This document shows, one piece after another, positions 1 through 8,096 of a DNA stretch of 64,000 bases; the first letter of the stretch is position 1; each line of letters opens with the position of its first letter. Location: positions 86,769-150,768 of the forward strand of contig NZ_VIRG01000093.1 in NCBI RefSeq assembly GCF_008107695.1. The letters run 5' to 3'. The translations under genes and the position numbers were made by a program. The stretch is from Stappia sp. BW2 (lineage in GTDB: Bacteria; Pseudomonadota; Alphaproteobacteria; Rhizobiales; Stappiaceae). Below the pieces are notes generated by a model. That model searched no databases, was not told the origin of the DNA, and saw nothing but the letters and a program-made list of their open reading frames with translations.

Positions 1-569
1 CGAGCGCCCCAACCGCGGTGCGACGCACCTCCGGGTCGTCATCCCGGCAGCTGGCGATCAGCGCCGGCAGGGCTTCTTCGGCCTTCAGATATCCGACAAC
101 CCCGACAGCCTGGATCCTGACTGCCGTTACGGGATCCTTCATGCCTTCGATGCCATTGGCCAGGGCATCGGGACGGCGCAGCTGCTTCAGGCCGAGCAGC
201 GCCCCTTCCCTCACCTTTGCGTCTTCATGGTTGGTCAGGGCCAGTAGCGGATCCGCTGATTTCGGGTCCTTGAGCTCAGCGAGGCTGTCTGCTGCGGTTT
301 TGGAAACCTTGCTGTCGGTATCCTGAAGGGCCTGGCACAAGGCCGTCGCAGCCTCCAGTCCGTCGAATTCGCCGAGCGCGATTGCCGCTTGCAGGCGCAC
401 GTCGGCGCTGCTGTCGGCAACGGCTCGGGCGATCAGCGGGATTGCATCCGGATCAGCCGTGTCGGCCAGACCCATGACCGCCACTCGGCGTATCGCCGGA
501 TCGGGATCCGACAACCTTGCGTCCAGATCCTCAAGATCGTTCTCGTCTTCGAAGGGTTCGAACACCATC
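1..569 (-). CDS. HEAT-repeat protein (partial, 3' end outside window)
   Basis: An open minus-strand frame starts at the ATG at 569 and runs without a stop off the left edge. It begins MVFEPFEDENDLEDLDARL and continues as repeated helix pairs of about 31 residues, such as DPDPAIRRVAVMGLAD, DSSADVRLQAAIALGE and DTDSKVSKTAADSLAE, the pattern of HEAT/PBS-lyase repeats. It follows the 4Fe-4S ferredoxin gene by 12 nt in the same direction, so it is probably the third gene of an operon with the AprA-like flavoprotein. HEAT proteins are usually binding or scaffold proteins; a role in holding the redox complex together is inference. Confidence 0.75.
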
Positions 570-581
570 TTGTCCTCCTCC

Positions 582-815
582 TCAGCGCAGCAGATAGGGG
601 ATGTTGACGGTGACTGCATCGGTCGGGCAATCGGCCTCGCAGGGCATGCAGTACCAGCACTCGTCATATTTCATGTAGGCCTTGCCGGTCAGGTCGCTGA
701 TGCGCAGCACGTCGAGCGGGCAGACGTCGACACAGACGGTGCAGCCCTTGTCGGCAATGCATTTTCCTTCATCGACCACGACGGGAACGGTTGTCGGCGT
801 ATTGGCAATGGGCAT
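582..815 (-). CDS. 4Fe-4S dicluster ferredoxin (AprB-like partner)
   Basis: This 77-residue protein has two cysteine clusters. The first is around KCIADKGCTVCVDVCPLDV (residues 18-36) and the second around ECWYCMPCEADCP (residues 52-64), enough for two 4Fe-4S clusters. The ATG at 815 has a GGAG seven bases upstream. It lies 21 nt downstream of the AprA-like flavoprotein and is probably its electron-transfer subunit, as AprB is for AprA. It is much shorter than classical AprB (about 150 residues) and lacks its C-terminal tail, so equivalence to APS reductase is not claimed. Confidence 0.85.
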   Translation of the reverse strand: MPIANTPTTVPVVVDEGKCIADKGCTVCVDVCPLDVLRISDLTGKAYMKYDECWYCMPCEADCPTDAVTVNIPYLLR

Positions 816-836
816 GGGTGTCTCCGTGCGTTCGGA

Positions 837-2573
837 TCAGGCCTGGGCCGTGATGCGTTGCTTGTAGTAGGCGTCCTTCTCATCCTCGGCGATCGGGATG
901 ATGTAAGGTGCGACTTCCTTCTTTTCGCAGGTCATGACGCCGTCCTGGTTGGACAAGAGGACATGACACTTCCAGTCGGAGTCGTTTGTGTCCGGATAGT
1001 CCGAACGCCAGTGATAAAGGCCCCAGCGGCTTTCCGCGCGATAGAGCGAGGCATGGGCGGCCATGTCGGCACAGTCCAGGATGCTGGCGACTTCCATCGA
1101 CCGCATCAGCTCATGCGCATCGCGGGCCATCATCTGCGTGTTCATGTCCTCACGAACCTCGGCGAGCCGGGCCTGGCACAGCTCGTATTTGGCCGTCACC
1201 TTCGGCGGCTGCAGATAGTCGTTCACCAGACGCCGGATCTTGTATTCGATCTGGTTCGGCGGGATGCCGTCGTCGCGCTTCGTGGGCGCAAGAACACGCT
1301 CCTGTTCCATGGAGATCGCAGCGTCGTCGAACTCGTCGTGATCGACTTCGGCTGCGAAGTCGACAGCGTGTTCGCCCGCGATCGCACCGTTGGTAAACGC
1401 GCCCAGCATGTAGTTATGCGGGACGCTCGCCATGTCTCCGGCGGCATAGAGACCTGGCACGGTGGTGCGGGCGAACTCGTCGACATAAACCCCCGAAGCC
1501 GAATGTCCGGAACAGAAGCCGATTTCCGAAATGTGCATTTCGATCATCTGTTCGGAGTATTTCGTGCCGCGCTGCTCGTGGAAGCGGCCGCGGCTCGGCC
1601 GCTCAACCGTATGCAGGATGTGCTCGATGTGATCGGCTGTGTCCTTGTGCAAATGGTTGAGCTTGAGGAACACGGGTCCCTTGCCGGACTGCAGTTCGTT
1701 GTAGAACTCCTGCATCATCTGGCCGGACCAGTAGTCGCATTCGATAAAGCGTTCGTTTTTCGAGTTGGCCGTGTAGCCCCCGAATGGGCCCGCCACATAA
1801 GCACAGGCAGGGCCGTTGTAATCCTTGATGAGCGGGTTGATCTGGAAACACTCCAGATTGGCGAGCTTGGCACCCGCATGATAGGCCATGGAATAGCCTT
1901 CGCCGGAATTGGTCGGGTTCTCGTAGGTGCCGTAAAGATAACCGGATGTCGGCAACCCGAGCCTGCCCGCAGCCCCCATGCACATGATCACAGCCTTGGC
2001 CTTGATGACCAGGAACTCGCCCGAGCGGGTGTTGACCGCGATCGCACCGGCGGCACGGCCGCTTTTGCCGGTCAGGAGACGTGTCGCCATGTAGCGGTTG
2101 GAAATCAGTACGCGCGCCCTGCGAAGCTGGCGATACAGGGCCTTCTTGACCGTGTCGCCATTCGGCATCGGCAGGACATAGGTTCCCATGTGGTGAACCT
2201 TCTTGACGTCATATTCGCCGTTTTCGTCCTTCTGGAAGCGAATGCCGAACTGGTCCAGTTCCTCGATGATCCCGTAGCAGTTCTGCGCATATTTGTAGAC
2301 CGCGGCCTGGTCGACGATGCCGTCGTTGGCGATGGTGATTTCCTTGGTGTACTGCTCGGGCGTCGAGTGGCCGGGAATGACCGCGTTGTTGAGCCCGTCC
2401 ATGCCCATGGAAATGGCGCCGGAGCGCTTCACATTGGCCTTTTCCAGCAAAATGACCTTGGCGTTCGGATTTTTCTTCCGCGCCCGGTAGGCCGCCATCG
2501 GCCCGGCCGTTCCCCCGCCGATCACCAGCAGGTCGCACTCCACTTCATTCAATCCTGCACGAAGGTCGTCCAT
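837..2573 (-). CDS. FAD-dependent oxidoreductase, AprA / fumarate-reductase flavoprotein family
   Basis: The 578-residue product opens with a dinucleotide-binding fold (LLVIGGGTAGPMAAYRARKK) that continues into ILLEKANVKRSG. It ends with the helical C-terminal domain of the succinate dehydrogenase/fumarate reductase/APS reductase superfamily. The region near ESRWGLYHWRSDYPDTNDSDW resembles the AprA C-terminus more than that of FrdA. The ATG at 2573 is preferred because GGAG sits seven bases before it; an in-frame ATG at 2603 has no such site. It heads an operon with a ferredoxin and a HEAT protein. The substrate cannot be read from sequence. A sulfur oxyanion or thiol is suggested only by the AprA likeness and the nearby YeiH exporter. 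Confidence 0.8.
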   Translation of the reverse strand: MDDLRAGLNEVECDLLVIGGGTAGPMAAYRARKKNPNAKVILLEKANVKRSGAISMGMDGLNNAVIPGHSTPEQYTKEITIANDGIVDQAAVYKYAQNCYGIIEELDQFGIRFQKDENGEYDVKKVHHMGTYVLPMPNGDTVKKALYRQLRRARVLISNRYMATRLLTGKSGRAAGAIAVNTRSGEFLVIKAKAVIMCMGAAGRLGLPTSGYLYGTYENPTNSGEGYSMAYHAGAKLANLECFQINPLIKDYNGPACAYVAGPFGGYTANSKNERFIECDYWSGQMMQEFYNELQSGKGPVFLKLNHLHKDTADHIEHILHTVERPSRGRFHEQRGTKYSEQMIEMHISEIGFCSGHSASGVYVDEFARTTVPGLYAAGDMASVPHNYMLGAFTNGAIAGEHAVDFAAEVDHDEFDDAAISMEQERVLAPTKRDDGIPPNQIEYKIRRLVNDYLQPPKVTAKYELCQARLAEVREDMNTQMMARDAHELMRSMEVASILDCADMAAHASLYRAESRWGLYHWRSDYPDTNDSDWKCHVLLSNQDGVMTCEKKEVAPYIIPIAEDEKDAYYKQRITAQA

Positions 2574-2639
2574 GCCTGTCTCCACTTTTTCCAGCAATTG
2601 CATTCACACTAGAACCGGCGCACCAGCCCGGTCGGTCAA

Positions 2640-3041
2640 CTAATTGCCCTTCAGATAGTCTTCCGGTGTCAGTGCCGTTTGCTCTGGTGCTGCCGCCGCA
2701 GTTTCAGCAAGCTGCAGGAGGAAGGCCCAAGGGTAGATCCCCCGGTCGTAACCGTCTGAAAAGACAATATTGATCGCGTAGGCCCCGATCGGGCGGACCG
2801 ACGTGATTGTCAGGTCCGGCCGTGCGGGAACGGCCATACCGTTGAGGCGAAGTTTCTTGCTGCCCGCCGACTGGCTGTTTTCGCGCAAAAACGGCGCGGT
2901 GAAGGTTTCGGCCCGGCCCTCCGGCCAGGAAAGCGTCAGCGACGCGCCCTTGCCGCCGACGCGAACTTCCTTGGGCGGCGCACAGGCGGCCACCTCCTCG
3001 GCGGAAGGTAGCGGCGTGTAGGTGTTTGGGGTTGGCTGCAT
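2640..3041 (-). CDS. DUF971 (GBBH-like N-terminal domain) protein
   Basis: A 133-residue single-domain protein. Residues 25-120 contain the beta-rich DUF971 fold, with landmarks LTLSWPEGRAETF, the GAYAINIVFSDGYDRGIYPW block and a C-terminal helix. This domain also forms the N-terminus of gamma-butyrobetaine hydroxylase and occurs alone near Fe-S proteins. It lies 66 nt upstream of the flavoprotein in the same direction, and is probably the first gene of that operon. It diverges from fdxA across a 130-bp promoter region. A role in Fe-S or flavoprotein maturation is inference. Confidence 0.8.
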   Translation of the reverse strand: MQPTPNTYTPLPSAEEVAACAPPKEVRVGGKGASLTLSWPEGRAETFTAPFLRENSQSAGSKKLRLNGMAVPARPDLTITSVRPIGAYAINIVFSDGYDRGIYPWAFLLQLAETAAAAPEQTALTPEDYLKGN

Positions 3042-3171
3042 GTCTGTTCCAGCTCCTTTAGGACTGAAACCAGCTCACCACAGGCCGGAAATCCGCAATA
3101 GCAACTAATTGACCGACATTTCGAAGGGACCCGGCAATAACGGCGACATCTCATCGAAACGGAGGGGTCAA

Positions 3172-3498
3172 ATGACGTTTGTCGTCACCGAAAACTGCAT
3201 CAAGTGCAAATACACCGACTGTGTCGAAGTCTGCCCTGTGGACTGCTTCTATGAGGGCGAGAACATGCTCGTCATCAACCCGGACGAATGCATCGACTGC
3301 GGTGTCTGTGAGCCCGAATGCCCCGCCGAAGCCATCCTGGCCGACACCGATCCGGAAGCGCAGAAGTGGCTCGATCTCAACACACGCTATGCGGCGGTCT
3401 GGCCCGTCATCACCGAGAAGATTGACGCCCTGCCCGATGCCGAGGACTGGAACGGTGTCAAGGGCAAGCTTGAACACCTGAGCGAGAAGGCCGCCTGA
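3172..3498 (+). CDS. fdxA: 7Fe ferredoxin FdxA
   Basis: The 108-residue protein begins MTFVVTENCIKCKYTDCVEVCPVDCF and has a second cluster CIDCGVCEPECPAEAI, the [3Fe-4S][4Fe-4S] arrangement of bacterial FdxA with the usual C-terminal helical tail. The ATG at 3172 is set by GGAGG at 3161-3165; upstream in-frame codons are not needed. The ferredoxin-NADP+ reductase gene follows 69 nt downstream, giving a natural electron donor/acceptor pair for the divergent flavoprotein cluster. Confidence 0.92.
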   Translation: MTFVVTENCIKCKYTDCVEVCPVDCFYEGENMLVINPDECIDCGVCEPECPAEAILADTDPEAQKWLDLNTRYAAVWPVITEKIDALPDAEDWNGVKGKLEHLSEKAA

Positions 3499-3567
3499 GC
3501 CTTGTCATCGCCCCTCGCAATACCGTCTGCCGGTGGCTCCACGAAACTTGAAGGGAAAGAAGCAGCC

Positions 3568-4383
3568 ATGAATGTCATGACACGACCGGAAGAGCTGGAG
3601 GCCTGTGCGCCGGCCGGCACCTTCGTTGAGACCGTCACCAGCGTCACTCACTACACCGACCAGCTGTTTCACTTTCACATGACCCGGCCGGCGGGGTTTC
3701 GTTTCCGTTCGGGCGAGTTCGTGATGATCGGCTTGATGATCGAGGGCAAGCCGGTGTTTCGCGCCTATTCCATCGCCAGCCCGTCCTGGGCCGAGGATAT
3801 GGAATTTTTTTCCATCAAGGTGCCCGACGGTCCCCTGACATCTCACCTGCAGAAGGTGCAGCCGGGCGATGCGATCCTGATGCGCAAGAAGCCGACGGGG
3901 ACGCTCGTGAACGACGCGCTTGTCACTGGCAAGCGGCTCTACATGTTCTCGACCGGTACCGGCATCGCGCCCTTTGCCAGCGTGATCCGGGATCCGGAAA
4001 CCTACGAAAAATTCGATGAACTGATCCTCACTCATTCCTGCCGGGAGGTCGCGGAACTCAAATACGGCCAGGACCTTGTGGCTGCGGTGAAGACGGACGA
4101 GATGCTGAACGAGCTTTTCGACCCATCGAAACTCACGCTCTACAACTCGGTGACCCGCGAGGATTATCCATTTCGCGGCCGGATCACCGACCTGATCGAA
4201 AGCGGCAAGCTTTTTGAAGATCTGGGCGTGCCAGTGCTCGATCCTGCGACCGACCGCGCCATGATCTGCGGATCGGCGGATATGCTGAAGGACACCAAGG
4301 CCTTGTTGGAGGCAGCGGGGCTGACGGAGGGAGCCAACAACCGGCCGGCGGAATTTGTCATCGAACGGGCATTTGCCGGATGA
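3568..4383 (+). CDS. Ferredoxin-NADP+ reductase (FNR family)
   Basis: A 271-residue protein. The N-terminal FAD-binding barrel contains the RAYSIASPSW motif that contacts FAD. The NADP-binding half contains MFSTGTGIAPFASVI, ILTHSCREVAEL and MICGSADM. Length and layout match bacterial Fpr enzymes. The start at 3568 is preceded by AAGGGAAAGA. It exchanges electrons between NADPH and ferredoxin, here most likely FdxA encoded just upstream. Its last codons overlap the YeiH gene by 4 nt (ATGA), so the three genes probably form one transcript. Confidence 0.92.
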   Translation: MNVMTRPEELEACAPAGTFVETVTSVTHYTDQLFHFHMTRPAGFRFRSGEFVMIGLMIEGKPVFRAYSIASPSWAEDMEFFSIKVPDGPLTSHLQKVQPGDAILMRKKPTGTLVNDALVTGKRLYMFSTGTGIAPFASVIRDPETYEKFDELILTHSCREVAELKYGQDLVAAVKTDEMLNELFDPSKLTLYNSVTREDYPFRGRITDLIESGKLFEDLGVPVLDPATDRAMICGSADMLKDTKALLEAAGLTEGANNRPAEFVIERAFAG

Positions 4384-5402
4384 AAACGCGGGCTTTCGCC
4401 GGCCTGCTGCCAGGGCTTTTTCTTTGTCTGGCGATCAGCGTGCTGGCCATCGGACTGAGCAAGCTCGGCAGCCTCCTTACCAATCTTCGGCTGATAGACC
4501 CGTTTACCGGCGCGATCCTCATTGGCATCCTTGTCAGAACCTTTGCGGCCATTCCACCGTCCTTTGCATCCGGGATCCGCTGCGGCACGATCTCGGTTCT
4601 CGAGATTGCCGTCATCCTTCTCGGGTTTTCGTTGAGCTTCGACGTCTTCCATGACGGCGACCTCGCTTTCGTGCTGTTCGTCATGCTCCTGGTCGCCTGC
4701 ATGATCCTGGCCGGCTTCACGCTCTGCAGGGCCGTCGGCCTGCCGGAGGGCCTTTCCCTCCTTATCGCTTGCGGAAATGCCATCTGCGGCAACGCTGCCA
4801 TAGCCGCAGTCGCTCCCGCCGTCGGGGCCGGCAACGAGGATGTGGTCGCCGCGATCACCTTCAGTTCGATCCTTGGCGTCCTGTTTGTCTTGTTGCTTCC
4901 CGCGCTCGCACCATTCATCGGATTGAATGCATTTCAATTCGGCACCTTCGCCGGTTTGACGGTCTATGCCGTTCCGCAAGTCGTCGCGGCGACGGCACCG
5001 GTCAGCATGGTCAGCGCCCAGGTCGGCACGACAATCAAGCTCATCCGGGTCCTGATGCTGGTCCCCGCAGTTTTGCTCGCTCCGCTTTTGTTGCGGAACC
5101 GCGAAAAGCCAAGCCCATCACATGGCAAACCGCATATACGTCTGGTGAAAGTGCTGCCCTGGTTCATTCCCGGCTTTCTGCTGGCGGCGGCGCTGAACAA
5201 TCTGGGATGTGTGCCGGAAAGTGTCGGAAACCTGACTTCGGAGATTTCGCGCGGGCTGTTCGTCGTGGCCATGTCCGGTCTCGGCTTGAGCGTCGACCTG
5301 CGCCGGCTTGTGAAGATCGGCCCCGCCCTAATCCTGGGTGTTACCTTGAGCCTTGTGATGCTCGCCGCGGTCAGCTTCCTCTTTGTGTTGTCTTTTGCTT
5401 GA
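4380..5402 (+). CDS. YeiH-family putative sulfate exporter
   Basis: A 340-residue membrane protein with about ten hydrophobic segments. It carries the family hallmark CGNAICGNAAIAAVAPAVGA near residues 130-150, with DVVAAITFSSILGVL just after. YeiH (UPF0324) members are often annotated as sulfate exporters, without strong direct proof. Translationally coupled to the FNR gene. An exporter of oxidised sulfur would fit a sulfur-oxidising role for the AprA-like flavoprotein next door; this link is inference. Confidence 0.85.
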   Translation: MKTRAFAGLLPGLFLCLAISVLAIGLSKLGSLLTNLRLIDPFTGAILIGILVRTFAAIPPSFASGIRCGTISVLEIAVILLGFSLSFDVFHDGDLAFVLFVMLLVACMILAGFTLCRAVGLPEGLSLLIACGNAICGNAAIAAVAPAVGAGNEDVVAAITFSSILGVLFVLLLPALAPFIGLNAFQFGTFAGLTVYAVPQVVAATAPVSMVSAQVGTTIKLIRVLMLVPAVLLAPLLLRNREKPSPSHGKPHIRLVKVLPWFIPGFLLAAALNNLGCVPESVGNLTSEISRGLFVVAMSGLGLSVDLRRLVKIGPALILGVTLSLVMLAAVSFLFVLSFA

Positions 5403-5662
5403 GAGGTTGAGCCTGCAAGAACGAGGATCGCGGGACCAAATCAGGTCCGCCGATTGCCCTGAAGTCTGAAAGGCCCTTTCGAATAACCTCTCGCGCCCCT
5501 TCCAAGAGACCATCAAGGCGTGGTGAATGGCTGAAATGGACCGTTTGGCTGTCAGCCGGTTCACGCCCGAGGAGGTCGGTTTTAGCCGGTCCTACGGATG
5601 CCACGCGCTCGGGGAATGGTCGTTTGCAGCAGCAAATCAAAATTCGCTTGAATAGCTCGCAT
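5403..5662. other. Non-coding gap, no feature recognised
   Basis: Between the YeiH gene and the TetR operator there is no frame with convincing homology. A minus-strand open stretch across 5371-5640 has no family resemblance that I can name and no good ribosome-binding site. It may be decayed coding DNA. Confidence 0.4.
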
Positions 5663-5688
5663 AATTATTGAATGTTCGTTCCATAATT
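5663..5688. promoter_or_regulatory. Probable TetR operator, 10-bp inverted repeat
   Basis: AATTATTGAA at 5663-5672 is mirrored by TTCCATAATT at 5679-5688, with a 6-nt spacer and one mismatch per arm of ten. It lies 13 bp before the ATG of the TetR gene, where autorepression would act. Confidence 0.6.
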
Positions 5689-5701
5689 TTGTGAGGTGCG
5701 T

Positions 5702-6292
5702 ATGGCCCGGCCAGTTGAATTCGACAGAGAGACAGTTCTGGATGCAGCGTTGCTGGCGTTCTGGAAGTCTGGATATGCCGCCTGTTCGCTCCAGATGCTT
5801 GTTGATGCAACAGGCCTGAGCCGCCAAAGCATCTATAACACGTTCGGTGACAAGGACGGGCTGTTTCTTGCGGCGCTGGATCATTACAGGGCCAAAGTTT
5901 CAATCCAGTGCGAAATGATTGAGGCTTCGGACGCCGATCAAAACAGTTTGCGTGATTTTATCTTCAACAGCATTTCCGTACAGCAAAACCTTGGGCCGGG
6001 TGCTTGCTTTATTGTCATCACGGCATTCAGTCCTCAAGCGTGCGACGCGAAAATCAAACCAGCGCTTGATGCCGGTGCACAAAGGGTCAGGTCCGCTTTG
6101 AAGACCTTCATCCGGAATGCCGCCTTACGTGGGGAGTTCAACCCGCAGCTTTCCCCGGAAAGCGGCGCTGCCCATCTCTATGCGGTCATGAACGGCTTGA
6201 GCGCGCTTGCGCAAACAGGTGGCTCGAAAGAGCACATGGAAACAGCCCTTGATCTTAGCCTTCAAACTCTCTTTCCAAAGACCGGATCATAA
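5702..6292 (+). CDS. TetR/AcrR-family transcriptional regulator
   Basis: A 196-residue protein. The N-terminal helix-turn-helix is visible as LQMLVDATGLSRQSIYNTFGDKDGLFLAAL (about residues 28-58). A longer C-terminal helical ligand domain follows. The start ATG at 5702 has GTGAGG five bases upstream. A near-perfect inverted repeat lies directly before it. The downstream membrane-protein gene begins one base after the stop, so the regulator probably controls itself and that gene. The ligand is unknown. Confidence 0.88.
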   Translation: MARPVEFDRETVLDAALLAFWKSGYAACSLQMLVDATGLSRQSIYNTFGDKDGLFLAALDHYRAKVSIQCEMIEASDADQNSLRDFIFNSISVQQNLGPGACFIVITAFSPQACDAKIKPALDAGAQRVRSALKTFIRNAALRGEFNPQLSPESGAAHLYAVMNGLSALAQTGGSKEHMETALDLSLQTLFPKTGS

Positions 6293-6293
6293 G

Positions 6294-6704
6294 GTGTCTC
6301 GTCGAACTTTCCTGACCTTTGCCTCGTTTGTGGCCTGTACGATTGGCGTGATCGCGGCGGTGTTTCCCATGACCCTCCTTGTCGACATGAAGTCGGCGGT
6401 GCCCGGTGACACAGGGTTGGTTATGGCGCGCACGGCTGGGGTCTTTCTTTTGAGTTTTGGTGTCCTGAATTTTCTCGCGCGAGGCGACGCAGATTCACCA
6501 ACAATGACAAATCTGTTGCTGGCAAACGCTCTTCTTCAGGTGCTTATCCTTCCAGTTGATCCCTTGGCCTATGCAATGGGCGTCTACGGATCCGTCATGT
6601 CCTTTATCCCCAACACCATCCTTCATGTCGGTTTGCTGTTCGGATTTCTTTATTATTGGAATGCGTCAATATCCCGTAGAAACGAGTACGCTGGCATCGG
6701 CTAG
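6294..6704 (+). CDS. Small hypothetical membrane protein
   Basis: A 136-residue protein with four hydrophobic segments (FASFVACTIGVIAAVFPM, MARTAGVFLLSFGVLNFLA, LLLANALLQVLIL, NTILHVGLLFGFLYYW). The GTG at 6294 is chosen because it starts one nucleotide after the TetR stop and removes an N-terminal stretch that would otherwise run inside the tetR gene. It is the likely target of the adjacent TetR regulator. I do not recognise a functional family; a DUF-type four-helix membrane protein is the best description. Confidence 0.65.
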   Translation: MSRRTFLTFASFVACTIGVIAAVFPMTLLVDMKSAVPGDTGLVMARTAGVFLLSFGVLNFLARGDADSPTMTNLLLANALLQVLILPVDPLAYAMGVYGSVMSFIPNTILHVGLLFGFLYYWNASISRRNEYAGIG

Positions 6705-7091
6705 CGCATTGGCCGACATGACATTCCGCCAGAATTTCTGGCACTTGCTGTGAAGGCCGTTCTTGATGAGGGCAGTTGTCAGCGAATTGCCGTGGCGACG
6801 TTGCCACAAACGGCAGCCCTTTCCACTCAGCCGACCTTCACCTGAAACCGGGGCGACTCTCTGCATCAGCGCAGCGTACGTCGGTTTCGAGCCTATCCAA
6901 GACACATTTTGCAGCGCGCTGAGCTCAACAATTGGCGGGAAGCGGGCGTTCGCTGCGGAAAGAAGGAATGGCCGAAAAGGGGCCGTATGCGGAATGGCAG
7001 CTCACAGTTTTTTGTGACGGCAAGCCGACCTTGGCAGGTTTTTTAGTCCTTATGATTTGTCTTCCTGCAGATTATGCCATTCCCAGGCAAC
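6705..7091. other. Gene-free stretch with degenerate repeat-like sequence
   Basis: No supported gene. The part near 6937-6960 (GGCGGGAAGCGGGCGTTCGC) resembles, in inverse orientation, sequence near 17985-18002 (GGCGAACGTCCGG) and looks like a fragment of a widespread intergenic repeat. Short open frames here lack homology and ribosome-binding sites. Confidence 0.4.
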
Positions 7092-7487
7092 TCAATGGAC
7101 GCAGTCCAGCATCCACTGGACTCCAAATTTGTCAGTCAGCTTACCGAAATAACTTCCCCAGGGTTGCTCTTCCAAGGGTGTGGTAACTTTGCCGCCCACA
7201 GCCAGTTTCGTGAATAAATCACGCGTCGCGGTCCGGTCGTCCATGATCATATAATGCGAAGAGCCGCGCATGGGTTCGGCATCGTGGTTGTCGGAGGCGA
7301 AGAACTGGACACCTGGCCCTTCGAAGCAGGCATGCATGATCTTGCCGCGCATCGCTTCGGTCGCAACTGGGATGCCGTGGTCGCCATGCCGCATCAGCAT
7401 CGTCACACGACCGAGGCCGCATTCGGTGTAAAACGCAAGCGCTTCTTCGCACTGCGTCGTGAAAAAAAGATAGTTGGAAAGCTGCAT
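7092..7487 (-). CDS. VOC-family protein (PhnB/glyoxalase-like)
   Basis: A 131-residue protein starting MQLSNYLFFTTQCEEALAFY. It shows the vicinal-oxygen-chelate pattern: an N-terminal beta-alpha unit, then GRVTMLMRHGDHG, then FEGPGVQFFASDNH, and ending WGSYFGKLTDKFGVQWML. This resembles PhnB-like 3-demethylubiquinone methyltransferase-type members that have lost a clear metal site. It lies 66 nt downstream of the tautomerase gene in the same direction and may share its TetR-regulated promoter. Substrate unknown. Confidence 0.82.
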   Translation of the reverse strand: MQLSNYLFFTTQCEEALAFYTECGLGRVTMLMRHGDHGIPVATEAMRGKIMHACFEGPGVQFFASDNHDAEPMRGSSHYMIMDDRTATRDLFTKLAVGGKVTTPLEEQPWGSYFGKLTDKFGVQWMLDCVH

Positions 7488-7553
7488 TTTGTGCCTTTTC
7501 GGTTATCCCGGACCGGCTCCATCGACGCCAGTCCGGTATTGTCAGAACGAGGC

Positions 7554-7976
7554 TTATGCCGCCGAGTTCATGATGGCCGCACCAAGATCGGCGTTCACAT
7601 AACCACGCCCGGCAATGCCCCAAGCCCCTTCAGGCGCGTAAAGAATATTGGACCAGATGTGCTCGCGCTTGATCTTGCCAGCCGCTGCCTTCTCAACGAT
7701 GTCCGTCGCCTTCTCAATGAAAGCACGCTTTTCTTCCAACGTCGCCAACGCGACCTCCGGCAGCTTCAACTCCACGAATGCTGCATTCACTGGCTTGCCA
7801 CCCGCGAGAACGCGGCCATGCGGCAGCGTGTGAATGGAACCAACGATGTTCGCGGTCATGAAGGTGTTTCCGCTCAAGTCGGACACTTCCAAAAGTGCAT
7901 CTGTCAGCGCGGCAAAGGTTTCTTTTTCCTCCGACGACGTCATAACGCCTTCTGGAATTGTGAGTGTAATAGGCAT
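7554..7976 (-). CDS. Tautomerase-superfamily protein
   Basis: A 140-residue protein. After the initiator it begins PITLTIPEGVMTSSEEKETF, with Pro as the second residue as needed for the catalytic Pro1 of tautomerases. Two beta-alpha-beta halves follow (about residues 1-60 and 65-125), suggesting a fused pair of 4-OT-like units. The ATG at 7976 is supported by AAGGAG upstream; an earlier in-frame codon at 8024 would bury Pro1. It diverges from a TetR gene over 120 bp containing a perfect palindrome. Confidence 0.75.
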   Translation of the reverse strand: MPITLTIPEGVMTSSEEKETFAALTDALLEVSDLSGNTFMTANIVGSIHTLPHGRVLAGGKPVNAAFVELKLPEVALATLEEKRAFIEKATDIVEKAAAGKIKREHIWSNILYAPEGAWGIAGRGYVNADLGAAIMNSAA

Positions 7977-8015
7977 GGATTTCTCCTTGTTTGAATTCAT
8001 TTGCGGTTCATATAT

Positions 8016-8025
8016 AGTGATCACT
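8016..8025. promoter_or_regulatory. Perfect palindrome AGTGATCACT, candidate TetR operator
   Basis: A 10-bp perfect palindrome in the 120-bp divergent region between the tautomerase and TetR genes. A looser related inverted repeat (AGAG-N4-CTCT) lies nearer the TetR start, around 8068-8080. Position suggests control of both genes. Confidence 0.45.
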
Positions 8026-8096
8026 CTCTATCTATAGACATCATTTGCTCTCTATTACAAGCCATAAAGAGCGATCTCTCTAAAAAGGTTTTGGTC

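Noticed and set aside
837..2573. True APS reductase (aprA)
   Set aside because: The ferredoxin partner is far shorter than AprB and no sat or qmo genes are seen. Only family likeness is claimed.
459..2612. A 717-codon open frame on the plus strand
   Set aside because: It lies wholly antisense to the AprA-like flavoprotein and ferredoxin, which have clear motifs. Long antisense frames are normal in GC-rich DNA.
5371..5640. Minus-strand open frame downstream of the YeiH gene
   Set aside because: No ribosome-binding site, no recognisable family, and it runs into the 3' end of yeiH.
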